A stretch of DNA of 64,000 bases from Paraburkholderia nodosa DSM 21604 (GTDB lineage Bacteria; Pseudomonadota; Gammaproteobacteria; Burkholderiales; Burkholderiaceae): positions 248,001 to 312,000 of the forward strand of contig NZ_JAFA01000001.1 in the NCBI RefSeq assembly GCF_000519185.1. Direction: 5' to 3'. This document shows positions 52,270 through 60,656 of this stretch, piece after piece. The notes under the pieces are model-generated. The model was not told where the DNA came from. It did not search any database and worked only from the letters and a program-made list of their open reading frames with translations. Every line of letters begins with the position of its first letter. Position 1 is the stretch's first letter. Made by a program: the position numbers and the translations under genes.

Positions 52270-52956
52270 TCACAGCGAAGGCGCATTCACGCGGCGCAGA
52301 TAGTCGGCCAGGCGGCGCCCGCTCACATCGGGAAACTGCTCGAGCACTTCCACGTTCTCCATGCGCGCGATGTTGAAGTTGCGGAAGTCCTCGCGCATTT
52401 CGCACCACGCGCCCACGGTCCATTGCGCGCCCCAGTACACGAGCCCAAGCGGCCAGATGCGTCGCTCCGTATGCGCGCCGATGCGGTCGCAGTACGCGAA
52501 GCGCACGACGAGCCGGGTGTCGACGGCGCGATGCAGCGCGTCGAGCTTGTCTGAGAACGCATGATCCATGTGATACGCCGGCGCGAACACGGCGAGCCGT
52601 TCCAGCACGGCGCGCTTTTCCGCCGGCATCGCGGCGGCGATTTTCGCGAGCGCGCCGCGTGCGCCGCTTGCGAGCGCCGCGCCGCCCCACGATTCGGCCA
52701 TGCGCGCACCCACGGCGAGCGCGGTGAGTTCGTCAGCGGTGAAGGTGAGCGGCGGCAGACTCGCCGTGCGCGCGAGCCGGTAGCCAATGCCCGCCTCGCC
52801 CTCGATCGGCACGCCCGAGAGCTGCAGGTCGCGCACGTCGCGATAGACCGTGCGCGGCGAGACTTCGAGCCAGCCGGCCAGTTGCTGGGCGGTGGTGAGA
52901 CGCCGGCCGCGTAGCAGTTCGGCGATGCGAAAAAGGCGGTCGGCACGGCGGCTCAT
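52270..52956 (-). CDS. YafY-type transcriptional regulator with WYL domain
   Basis: 228 aa. The N-terminal HTH (RLFRIAELLRGRRLTTAQQL, then VSPRTVYRDVRDLQ) is followed by a WYL domain (VVRFAYCDRIGAHTERRIWP and LGLVYWGAQWTVGAWCEMRE). WYL proteins sense ligands or nucleic acids; no target is known here. The VOC gene lies 84 bases upstream on the same strand, a common pairing. A 6-6-6 inverted repeat upstream of the VOC gene could be its operator. Confidence 0.85.
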   Translation of the reverse strand: MSRRADRLFRIAELLRGRRLTTAQQLAGWLEVSPRTVYRDVRDLQLSGVPIEGEAGIGYRLARTASLPPLTFTADELTALAVGARMAESWGGAALASGARGALAKIAAAMPAEKRAVLERLAVFAPAYHMDHAFSDKLDALHRAVDTRLVVRFAYCDRIGAHTERRIWPLGLVYWGAQWTVGAWCEMREDFRNFNIARMENVEVLEQFPDVSGRRLADYLRRVNAPSL

Positions 52957-53040
52957 GGCAGGGCGGTCGCGTAGGCGGGCGCGGTGACGGGGATAAGCAC
53001 AGATGATAGCGCCGGGCGCGCGCGGCGCCCGGCTGAGGCT

Positions 53041-53430
53041 TTAACCGAGCTTCGGCGCGTGCAGACCGACGCGGTTGCCTTCGGTATCGATGAAGAAGCC
53101 GATATAGCCGTAGTTGTTCGGCAACTCCACGGCGGGCCCTTGCTGCTTGCCGCCGGCTTTTTGCACCCGGTCGAGCACGGCCGTGACCGATGGCTGCGCG
53201 TTCAGATAGACGAGCACGCCCTTCGGGTCGGGCTTGGCGTCATGCGGATTGAACACGATGCAACCGCCGGTTTCAGTATCGGTGTGAGCGAACAGCGCCA
53301 TCGGCACGCCGCCGACTACTTCGCGCTGCAGCGCGGTGTCGAAGGCGGTTTCGTAAAAGCGGGCGGCACGCTCCAGGTCGTGCGCGGGAATTTCGAACCA
53401 CGAGATCACACGGGACAGATCGGTAGACAC
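53041..53430 (-). CDS. VOC-family (glyoxalase/dioxygenase fold) protein
   Basis: 129 aa from a GTG at 53430 with AGGAG seven bases upstream; a TTG seven codons earlier is less likely. SRVISWFEIPAHDLERAARF and YGYIGFFIDTEGNRVGLHAP are the first and last beta-alpha-beta-beta-beta modules of the fold. The usual metal ligands are only partly evident, so enzymatic activity is uncertain. It is followed by the WYL regulator gene. Confidence 0.82.
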   Translation of the reverse strand: MSTDLSRVISWFEIPAHDLERAARFYETAFDTALQREVVGGVPMALFAHTDTETGGCIVFNPHDAKPDPKGVLVYLNAQPSVTAVLDRVQKAGGKQQGPAVELPNNYGYIGFFIDTEGNRVGLHAPKLG

Positions 53431-53527
53431 GGTGCAGCTCCTCGAAGACAACGGCGGACGTTGAATGGCGGCAGCCGGGCGGCGGCAGCCTCGCCGGATG
53501 GCGTAGAAGCAGTGTGCCAGGGGGCTG

Positions 53528-53545
53528 CTGACAGCGTGTTGTCAG
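53528..53545. promoter_or_regulatory. Inverted repeat upstream of the VOC and WYL genes
   Basis: CTGACA, six bases, TGTCAG. It lies 98 bases before the VOC start on the minus strand. It is placed as an operator for the VOC-WYL pair, perhaps for the WYL protein itself. Confidence 0.5.
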
Positions 53546-53617
53546 TAGGTTTGACGCGTCGTGCCGCGCACCTAGGCGGCGGGTGGGAGCGTCACCCGCC
53601 GTGCGCGTTTGCCAATG

Positions 53618-54934
53618 TCAGCTGGCGTCGTCGTTGCCGGCGGCGGGATTCGCGCCGCCGCTGGCCGGACGCTGGCGCACACTGCCCGCGATCAGGTCGA
53701 AGCGGAACAGGCGGCATTCGAGCGCGCCGTTGTAGAGCGGCGTCTTGGCGGCTTCGCGCAGGCGCAGCTGGCCCGGCAGCTTGCGGTCCGAGGTGAGGAC
53801 GAATGCTCGCCAGCCCGTGAAGCGCTGCTTGAGCGCGTCGCCGAGCGCCTGGAAGAACTCGGCGTCGGGCGCCTCGTCCTTGGCGCGGCGAAACCCTTCG
53901 TCATCGTCGCCGCGCAGCTCGCGCGCCGTCGGGCGTGCCTCGCCGCGCGCATTGCGGCCGCGCACCTCGATACGCTCGCCGTACGGCGGATTCGCCACGA
54001 GAATGCCGGGCGCAGCCGAGGGCGGCGTCATGTTGCGCGCGTCGAGCTGCTTGAGCGTCACGCTGCCGAAGCCCGCGCGCTTGAAGTTCGCGCGCGCCTT
54101 TTCCAGCATGACGTCGGAGATGTCACTGCCGTAAATCAGCAGGTCGCCGGTCTTGCTTTGCGCGAGATTGCGCGCCGTGTTCGCCTCGCTCTTGAGGTGC
54201 CGCCACGCGGCCATGTCGGCCTGCTTGAGCGACTCGAAGCCGAAGCGGCGATCGAGCCCCGGCGCGATGTCGAGCGCGACTTGCGCGGCTTCCGCGAGGA
54301 AGGTGCCGCTGCCGCACATCGGGTCATAGAGCGGCGTGCCGGGCGTCCAGCCCGTGAGGCGCAGGATGCCCGCGGCGAGGTTCTCGCGCAGCGGGGCGGC
54401 GCCCTTATCCAGACGCCAGCCGCGCTTGAAGAGCGGCTCGCCCGAGGTGTCGAGATAGAGCGTGCATTCGTTCGCCGTGAGGAAGGCGAAGACGCGCACA
54501 TCGGGAAACGCGGTGTCGACGCTCGGACGCGCACCGGACTTGTCGCGCATGCGGTCGCAGATCGCGTCCTTCACGCGCAGCGTGGCGAATTCGAGGCTGC
54601 GCAGCGGCGACTTGATCGCGGTGATGTCGATGCGGATCGTCTCGTTCGCCGAGAACCACTTCTCCCACTGCTGCTCGCGCGCGAGCGCATAGATGTCCTG
54701 TTCGCTGCGATACGGGCGCTGGGCGATCTTCAGGAGTACGCGGCTCGCGATGCGCGAATGCAGGTTGGCGGCGATGCCGCCGGCCCAGTTGCCGCGGAAA
54801 TGCACGCCGCCGGGCACTTCTGCGCCGACCTCGAGTGCGCCGGGCGGCAGGCGCCGTTGCGCGGTTTCGGCCAGTTCGGCGGCGAGCGCGGCTTCGAGGC
54901 CGCGCGGGCAGGGGGCAAAGAAATCGAAAGACAT
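53618..54934 (-). CDS. THUMP-domain class I SAM-dependent RNA methyltransferase (RlmL-like)
   Basis: 438 aa. FDFFAPCPRGLEAALAAELA opens a ferredoxin-like/THUMP region (about residues 1-155); the methyltransferase domain follows, with YDPMCGSGTFLAEAAQVALD near 205, GSDISDVMLEKARANFKRAG near 270, and the catalytic ILVANPPYGERIEV near 310. This is the N-terminal (m2G) half of E. coli RlmL; the C-terminal RlmK part is missing, as in many betaproteobacteria. The probable target is 23S rRNA guanine, by family. A charged insert follows NPPY. Confidence 0.9.
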   Translation of the reverse strand: MSFDFFAPCPRGLEAALAAELAETAQRRLPPGALEVGAEVPGGVHFRGNWAGGIAANLHSRIASRVLLKIAQRPYRSEQDIYALAREQQWEKWFSANETIRIDITAIKSPLRSLEFATLRVKDAICDRMRDKSGARPSVDTAFPDVRVFAFLTANECTLYLDTSGEPLFKRGWRLDKGAAPLRENLAAGILRLTGWTPGTPLYDPMCGSGTFLAEAAQVALDIAPGLDRRFGFESLKQADMAAWRHLKSEANTARNLAQSKTGDLLIYGSDISDVMLEKARANFKRAGFGSVTLKQLDARNMTPPSAAPGILVANPPYGERIEVRGRNARGEARPTARELRGDDDEGFRRAKDEAPDAEFFQALGDALKQRFTGWRAFVLTSDRKLPGQLRLREAAKTPLYNGALECRLFRFDLIAGSVRQRPASGGANPAAGNDDAS

Positions 54935-55167
54935 GAAGGAGGATGGGACGCTGCGGGGAAGGCGCTATTGTACGCGGGTTGCGGGCGTGGCCAGACGTGC
55001 ATGCCGCCGGCTCCCCTGGAGTGCGCTCGATGCCGCATTTGGCCGCCATTTGCCTCGTCCCTGGCGCCTCTTCCGAAAGCGCCGCTGGCGGGCGTTATTG
55101 GCTCCGGATCGCCCTCGGGCGTGGAAATCAGATACGCCGCAGGACCGCGCCAGCGAAAACCGCCGCC

Positions 55168-55872
55168 TCAGCCGCCGGCGGCCGCCATCTGCGGACAGGC
55201 GACGCTCGGCGCCGGCTTCGCGCGCGCGCCAGCCTTCGCGCCATTCGCCGCCACGCTTACGCGCGGCGCAGCCGCGAGCGCGCGCACGCCGCTCGCGATC
55301 GACTGCGAGAGCGCCTCGACCGCCTGCCGGTGGCCGATGACGAGCGCGTCGTAGCCGTCGCCCACCTTCTCGTTGAGCACGCTGCGGCAGGTCAGGACCG
55401 TTTGCGTGTCGAGCGCGCGTACGCTCCATACGGCGTCGATGAGCGCATGCGAGCCCGGCCACGATTCGAAGCGCTGCACGTTCACGCTCACGCGATACAC
55501 GGGCACGCCCTCGGGATGCGGCGAGCCGTACACGTCGATGGTGCCGAGCTGCTGTGTGAGGTCGCCCGAGAGCGCCCGGCGGATCTCGTCGCCGGGCATC
55601 GAGGACCAGCGCTCCTGCTCGAGTACGCGCACCTGGTTCGCGTCGGTTTGCACGACGAACTGTGCCTTCGCCACCTGCGGCGGCACATCGACAGGCGCCA
55701 GTTCGATCAGCCACTGGGCGTTGCCCGCGCTCGGCGCGGCGGCCGTGCGAGCCGTATCGTCGCTCGGGCTGAGCGTGTAGAACCGGCTGGCGGGCGAACT
55801 GCAGCCCGCCAACGCGGCTGCGATGACCAGCGCGCCGAGCGTGGCAAGGGCGGGGACGCGTCGGAACGTCAT
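55168..55872 (-). CDS. pqiC: Outer-membrane lipoprotein PqiC
   Basis: 234 aa. The lipoprotein signal peptide ends in the lipobox LAGC followed by SSPASRFYTL near residue 24. The body (DVPPQVAKAQFVVQTDANQV, WSSMPGDEIRRALSGDLTQQ) fits the ABC-type transport auxiliary lipoprotein family of PqiC. PqiC is thought to anchor the PqiB tunnel at the outer membrane. Its ATG overlaps the pqiB stop by ATGA. The last about 35 residues are Ala/Lys/Pro-rich. Confidence 0.9.
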   Translation of the reverse strand: MTFRRVPALATLGALVIAAALAGCSSPASRFYTLSPSDDTARTAAAPSAGNAQWLIELAPVDVPPQVAKAQFVVQTDANQVRVLEQERWSSMPGDEIRRALSGDLTQQLGTIDVYGSPHPEGVPVYRVSVNVQRFESWPGSHALIDAVWSVRALDTQTVLTCRSVLNEKVGDGYDALVIGHRQAVEALSQSIASGVRALAAAPRVSVAANGAKAGARAKPAPSVACPQMAAAGG

Positions 55873-57482
55873 GGCTTGTCTCCAGATTTGCCGCGCAGCA
55901 GCGATTCGGGATGGCGCTCCAGATAATCGGAGAGCGCGTTGAGCGATTGCAGCGTACGCGTGAGTTCCTGCATCGCCTGGTGCACGTCGGACTGCAGCGG
56001 CGAATCCTGCTGCAGCGTGGACTGTGCGGCGCTGAAGGTCTTCTGCGCTTCGTCGAGCGTGCCTTGCAGCTGCGGCAGGATCTGGTCGTTCACCTTGCCG
56101 AACAGCTGGTTCGCGTTCTTGAGCGACTCGTTCAGGTTGTTGCCGATCTTGTCGAACGGAATCTGATCGAGCTTCTTCGCAATGTCCGCGACCTGCAGCT
56201 GCAGTTCTTCGAGCGAGTTCGGCACCGTGGGCAGCTCGAGCGGGTCGTGGTTGAAATCGACCGCCGCGGGGCCCGCCTTCGGGAAGATGTCGAGCGCGAC
56301 ATAAAGCTGCCCGGTGATCAGGTTGCCGGTGCGCAACTGGCCGCGCAGGCCGCGTGCGACGAGCCGCCTGATCAGCTCCTGGCTTTGCGGCGTATGCGGC
56401 GCGGGTGTCTCGCCGCGGATGCGGCGCGACAGGCGCAGCGGGTAGAGGTCGATCGTCACGGGCATCGTGAAGTTGTGCTGTTTCGGGTCGTACTCGATGC
56501 CGATGTCGGTCACCTGGCCGAGCACGATGCCGCGGAAATCGACCGGCGCGCCGACCGAAAGGCCGCGCAACGACTGGTTGAAGTACATGACCACGCGTTG
56601 CGGCGCGCCGTCCGGCTCGCGCATCGCCTCGGTTTCGTCGGAGGCGAGCGCGAACGTGGCGCTGTCGGGTGCTTGCGGGCCCATGGACTGCCCGGCCGGG
56701 GCCTGGAACGCGAGGCCGCCCACGACGATCGTGGCGAGCGACTGTGTGTTGACCTTGATGCCGTTCGAATCGAGCTGCACATTCACGCCGCTCGCGTGCC
56801 ACCAGCGCGTATTGGTGCCCACGTACTGGTCGAAGGGCGCGCTCACGAATACCTGGACCGTCACGCCGGTGCCGTCCTTGTCGAGCGAATAGCCCGTCAC
56901 CTGGCCTACCTGAATTCGCCGGTAGAAGATCGGCGTGCCGATGTCGAGCGAGCCGAGCGTCGCGCTATGCAGTGTGTAGCGATGCCCCTTCTCGTCGATG
57001 GTCACGGCAGGCGGCGCTTCCAGCCCGACGAAGTCGCTTTGCGATTCCTGCGAGCGGCCGGCGTCCGCGCCGATATACGAGCCCGAGAGCAGCGTGGTGA
57101 GGCCCGAGACGCCGCTTGCGCCCACGCGCGGGCGCACGACCCAGAAGCGGCTGTCCTTCACAGCGAAGCGTTCGGCGTCCTTGGTGAGTTCGACCGTGAC
57201 GATCACATGCGAAAGGTTGGGCGAGAGCTTGATCGCGCGCACCGACCCGATGTCCACGTCCTTGTACTTGACCTTGGTCTTGCCGGGCTCGAGGCCTTCG
57301 GCGCTCACGAAGCTGATCGTGATGGTCGGGCCGCGCGTGGCGACCGACTTCACGACGAGCGCCACGCCGATCAGCGCCGCGACGATCGGCACGATCCAGA
57401 CGAGCGAGGGCAACCAGCGCCGCGGCTTGACGATCTCCGGCTCCGGCAGATTGGGCGGGGTCGGTCCTTTCGGACTATTCAT
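55869..57482 (-). CDS. pqiB: Intermembrane transport protein PqiB (MCE repeats)
   Basis: 537 aa. One N-terminal transmembrane helix (VWIVPIVAALIGVALVVKSV, about residues 29-48) is followed by three MCE/MlaD domains (starting near GPTITISFVSAEGLEPGKTK at 51, then near 165 and 290) and a long C-terminal alpha-helical region (from about 425, with DQIPFDKIGNNLNESLKNAN) that in E. coli builds a needle across the periplasm. It moves lipids between membranes. Its 3' end overlaps pqiC and its 5' end overlaps the PqiA gene by eight bases. Confidence 0.93.
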   Translation of the reverse strand: MNSPKGPTPPNLPEPEIVKPRRWLPSLVWIVPIVAALIGVALVVKSVATRGPTITISFVSAEGLEPGKTKVKYKDVDIGSVRAIKLSPNLSHVIVTVELTKDAERFAVKDSRFWVVRPRVGASGVSGLTTLLSGSYIGADAGRSQESQSDFVGLEAPPAVTIDEKGHRYTLHSATLGSLDIGTPIFYRRIQVGQVTGYSLDKDGTGVTVQVFVSAPFDQYVGTNTRWWHASGVNVQLDSNGIKVNTQSLATIVVGGLAFQAPAGQSMGPQAPDSATFALASDETEAMREPDGAPQRVVMYFNQSLRGLSVGAPVDFRGIVLGQVTDIGIEYDPKQHNFTMPVTIDLYPLRLSRRIRGETPAPHTPQSQELIRRLVARGLRGQLRTGNLITGQLYVALDIFPKAGPAAVDFNHDPLELPTVPNSLEELQLQVADIAKKLDQIPFDKIGNNLNESLKNANQLFGKVNDQILPQLQGTLDEAQKTFSAAQSTLQQDSPLQSDVHQAMQELTRTLQSLNALSDYLERHPESLLRGKSGDKP

Positions 57483-58137
57483 GGGGTTGATCCTGAGAGT
57501 GTTGCGCAGGTTTGTGTTTGTCTTCGTCCACCGGATCCCAGATCAAGCGTGGATCGAACTGCATCGAGGCGATCATCGTCAGGATCACGACCGAGCCGAA
57601 CGCAATCGCGCCGGGGCCCGCCGTGATGACCGCAAGCGACTGGAAGCGTACCAGCGCCACCGTTAGCGTGACAACGAACACATCGAGCATCGACCAGCGC
57701 CCGATGAATTCGACGAGCCGGAACAGCTTCGTGCGTTCCACGGGCCGCCATGTCGAGCCGCGCTGCGAGGTGAACGCGAGCAGCGCGAGCACCGAAAGCT
57801 TGAGCATGGGCACGAGAATACTGGCGATAAAGACGATCACGGCGAGCGGCCAGTCGCCCGAGGTCCAGAAGTAGACCACGCCGCTCATGATGGTGTCGTC
57901 CTCGTCGCCGACGAGCGAGGCCGTATGCATCACAGGCAGCAGGTTCGCGGGGATGTAGAGCAGCGCCGCGGCAATCAGGAGCGCCCACGTGCGCATGATG
58001 CTGTCCGGGTGGCGCTCGTGCACGGGCGAGCCGCAGCGTGCGCAGCGCACGTGCCTCAGTGCGCGCACGTGTGGCTGCACGTGCCCGCAGGCGTGGCAGG
58101 AGACGTAGCCGGCGTCGGCGGCGGTCTGGTATTTCAT
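57475..58137 (-). CDS. pqiA: PqiA-domain membrane protein, second half
   Basis: 220 aa. A cysteine zinc-ribbon (VSCHACGHVQPHVRALRHVR then CARCG, residues 13-36) is followed by four hydrophobic segments and the PqiA motifs NLLPVMHTASLVGDEDDTIM and FIGRWSMLDVFVVTLTVALV. E. coli PqiA holds two such modules in one chain; here they are two genes overlapping by ATGA. The pair should form the inner-membrane part that feeds PqiB. Confidence 0.9.
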   Translation of the reverse strand: MKYQTAADAGYVSCHACGHVQPHVRALRHVRCARCGSPVHERHPDSIMRTWALLIAAALLYIPANLLPVMHTASLVGDEDDTIMSGVVYFWTSGDWPLAVIVFIASILVPMLKLSVLALLAFTSQRGSTWRPVERTKLFRLVEFIGRWSMLDVFVVTLTVALVRFQSLAVITAGPGAIAFGSVVILTMIASMQFDPRLIWDPVDEDKHKPAQHSQDQPHE

Positions 58138-58949
58138 CGGGGCCCCTTGGGGAGCGGGCCGCCGCGCGGCGGCGCCGGGTCTTGCGCACGTGCACCGGGC
58201 TCGCGGATTTCGGGCTCGGAGAGCGGGTGGGCCGCAGCCGGTGACGGCGCGGCGGGCGAAGGCGGCGCGTGCGGTCCGCCCGGACCGGCGTCACGCGCGA
58301 GACCGCCCGGACCCGCGCCGCCCTCGCGCGCCGCACGTGCGGCGTCGCGCAGCCCGTCGGCGATGTCCCAGAGCGTGCGCGCATCGAACGTGACGACCAC
58401 GGTGAACATCAGCGTGAGCGCGCCGAAGGCGAAGAGCGCGGTTTCGGGAATCACGCGCGCAAGGCTCACCATTTTCACGATGGTGATGAGCACGCCTAGC
58501 ATGAAGACCTCGAGCATGCCCCAGGGCCGCACGAACTGGATGGCGCGCAGCACGTAGTTGAAGCCCGGTGGAATGAAGCCGCGCCGCACCGGCAGCAGGA
58601 CGTAGAGCAGCGCCACCATCTCCGTGAGCGGAAAGAGGATGGTTGCGCAGAAGACGATCACCGCGATGATCTCCATGTCCTCGTGCCACAGCACCACGAG
58701 GGCGCCGAACAGGCTCGACTCCGTAGTGATACCGTTCGCATCGAGCTCGATGATCGGGAACGACTGGGCGATGATGAAGGTGACGAGCGCCGCGACCGTG
58801 ATGGCGCAGATGCGGTCGAGCTGGGACGCGGCGCTGCTGTAGAGCGTGGCGCCGCAGCGCGAGCAACGCGCCGTCTGGCGGCCGAGCAGCCGCGGTCTGC
58901 GGTAGAGCGCGTCGCAATCGTGACACGCGATGAGTTTGTCCTGGGCCAT
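58134..58949 (-). CDS. pqiA: PqiA-domain membrane protein, first half
   Basis: 271 aa from the ATG at 58949 (MAQDKLIACHDCDALYRRPR). The zinc ribbon is CHDC plus CSRCG (residues about 9-32), then four hydrophobic segments with AQSFPIIELDANGITTESSL and FVRPWGMLEVFMLGVLITIV as family blocks. The last about 65 residues are a Pro/Gly/Ala-rich, presumably cytoplasmic and disordered tail not seen in the second half. First gene of the pqiA-pqiA-pqiB-pqiC operon. Confidence 0.9.
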   Translation of the reverse strand: MAQDKLIACHDCDALYRRPRLLGRQTARCSRCGATLYSSAASQLDRICAITVAALVTFIIAQSFPIIELDANGITTESSLFGALVVLWHEDMEIIAVIVFCATILFPLTEMVALLYVLLPVRRGFIPPGFNYVLRAIQFVRPWGMLEVFMLGVLITIVKMVSLARVIPETALFAFGALTLMFTVVVTFDARTLWDIADGLRDAARAAREGGAGPGGLARDAGPGGPHAPPSPAAPSPAAAHPLSEPEIREPGARAQDPAPPRGGPLPKGPR

Positions 58950-59358
58950 GCGGGCAGGTGACGCAAAACGACGTGAACGAGGGACGCGCTGCGGCGGCAC
59001 ACAGTCCGGAAGGTGCCGACAGCGCTTCGCGCCATGTTACCAAACGCGCCCGGCGGCGTACCGGAACGAGCCGCGGACTTCCGACGGGGCGGCTGGCGGG
59101 GCTGCTGCGGGATCAGCCGCGGGGTAAGCCGCGGGTTAGCCGGTCACGCGGCGCTCGCATGGGCGGCGAACGGGCTGCGAGTGTGCCACGTTTGCGCCGT
59201 GAGCGTGCGCGAGCGCGGGCGGGGACCCGGCCCTTATCTGTAGATGTTTGCTGTCACCCGATTTGGATTATCTTTCGGGCATGGAGCATGCATGGCTGCG
59301 CAAGGTGGCCGCTGCCCATCCACGAAGCCAATGCCTACGCAATCAAAGCGAGACGATC
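58950..59358. other. Divergent gap between the pqi operon and the yceI pair
   Basis: 409 bases, GC-rich in the first 290 and more AT-rich after about 59230. A short imperfect tandem (AGCCGCGGGGTA/AGCCGCGGGTTA) lies near 59115-59140. TTGCTG at 59248 with TATCTT at 59269 is only a weak promoter candidate (spacer 15). No small gene is supported. Confidence 0.4.
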
Positions 59359-59958
59359 ATGGAAGCCTTGTCGAGGTGGATTCGTTCATACCGGTGGCGC
59401 CCGGCGGCCGGGGCCGCGGCAGTGTGGGCCGGCGCCGCCGCGGCACTGCTCGCGGGCGGTGCCGCCCATGCACAGCTCGACGCGGCGAAGAGCACGATCG
59501 TCGCCGTCTCGCGCCAGATGAACGTGCCGGTCCAGGGCAGCTTCACGAAGTTCGACGCGCAGATCAACTTCGATCCGGCCAAACCCGCGAGCGGCAGCGC
59601 GAAGATCACGGTCGACACGGCGAGCTATGATCTGGGAGACCCGACCTACAACGATTCGGTGCACGGACCTGAATGGTTCGACGCGAAGACGTTCCCGCAG
59701 GCAACGTTCGTCTCGACGGCCATCGCGCCGACCGGAACGAACCAGTACAGCGTGAGCGGCAAACTGACGATCAAGGGGCATACGCAGAACGTGGCCGTGC
59801 CCGTCGTGCTCACGCAGCAGGGCGCGACACAGACCTTCGACGGCACGCTGCCGATTCACCGGCTCGCCTTCGACATCGGCACCGGCGAGTGGAAGGACAC
59901 GTCGATCGTCGCCGACGAAGTGCTCATCAAATTTCATATCGTCGTCGCCCACAAGTAG
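59359..59958 (+). CDS. YceI-family periplasmic protein (first copy)
   Basis: 199 aa. A long signal peptide (about 38 residues, hydrophobic core AAGAAAVWAGAAAALLAGGA, cleavage at A-H-A/Q) precedes a YceI lipocalin-like barrel: AKITVDTASYDLGDPTYNDS, GPEWFDAKTFPQATFVSTAI, GKLTIKGHTQNVAVPVVLTQ and HRLAFDIGTGEWKDTSIVAD. YceI proteins bind isoprenoid lipids in the periplasm; the role is unclear. The upstream cytochrome b561 gene often paired with yceI is not here. The second copy follows after 24 bases. Confidence 0.9.
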   Translation: MEALSRWIRSYRWRPAAGAAAVWAGAAAALLAGGAAHAQLDAAKSTIVAVSRQMNVPVQGSFTKFDAQINFDPAKPASGSAKITVDTASYDLGDPTYNDSVHGPEWFDAKTFPQATFVSTAIAPTGTNQYSVSGKLTIKGHTQNVAVPVVLTQQGATQTFDGTLPIHRLAFDIGTGEWKDTSIVADEVLIKFHIVVAHK

Positions 59959-59982
59959 ACCGACGACTCCGAGGAGGCGCTT

Positions 59983-60570
59983 TTGAACAAGCTCGTATGG
60001 ATGGCCGCAGGGGGCGCCGTGTCGCTCGCCGCCCTGGCGACGCAAGCCGCGCACGCCGCTGATACTTACCAGCTCGATCCGAACCACACGTTTCCGAGCT
60101 TCGAGGCCGACCACTTCGGCGGTCTATCCACGTGGCGCGGCAAGTTCACGAAGACCACGGGCACGGTCACGCTGGACCGCGCGGCGAAGACGGGCACCGT
60201 GGACGTGACGATCGATCCGGCGTCGATCCAGACCGGCAATCCGCAGCTCGACCAGCACCTCGTGGGCGACGACTTTCTCGATGTCGCGAAGTACCCCACG
60301 GCCACCTACAAGGGCACGCGCATCGTCTTCAACGGAGACACGCCCAAGGAGGTGATCGGCGATTTCACGCTGCACGGCGTGACGCGGCCGCTCAAGCTCG
60401 AGATCGAGTCGTTCAAGTGCATGCAGCACCCGGTGCTCAAACGCGAGGTGTGCGGCGTGGAGGCCGAGGCCGCATTCAACCGCGACGACTTCGGCATGGA
60501 CTCGGGCAAGAAGTACGGCTTCAAGATGAAGACCACGCTGCATATCCAGGCCGAAGGGATCAAGCAGTAG
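59983..60570 (+). CDS. YceI-family periplasmic protein (second copy)
   Basis: 195 aa from a TTG at 59983, supported by a strong GAGGAGG ribosome site six to seven bases upstream. The signal peptide ends at [10 protein letters not shown] near residue 25. [40 protein letters not shown] and [20 protein letters not shown] are YceI blocks, closer to the classical YceI than the first copy. Two cysteines ([12 protein letters not shown]) could form a disulfide. Tandem yceI genes are probably one operon. Confidence 0.93.
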   Translation: MNKLVWMAAGGAVSLAALATQAAHAADTYQLDPNHTFPSFEADHFGGLSTWRGKFTKTTGTVTLDRAAKTGTVDVTIDPASIQTGNPQLDQHLVGDDFLDVAKYPTATYKGTRIVFNGDTPKEVIGDFTLHGVTRPLKLEIESFKCMQHPVLKREVCGVEAEAAFNRDDFGMDSGKKYGFKMKTTLHIQAEGIKQ

Positions 60571-60610
60571 GGGAGAGCGGCAGCGCGGCGAAGGCCGTTG
60601 CGTAGGCACG

Positions 60611-60643
60611 AAAAAAAGCCGGTTCGCGAGAACCGGCTTTTTT
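60611..60643. terminator. Bidirectional terminator between yceI genes and secF
   Basis: Stem AAAAAAGCCGGTTC/GAACCGGCTTTTTT with a GCGA tetraloop; T-runs in both directions. Confidence 0.94.
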
Positions 60644-60656
60644 GCTGGTGCGCCGC

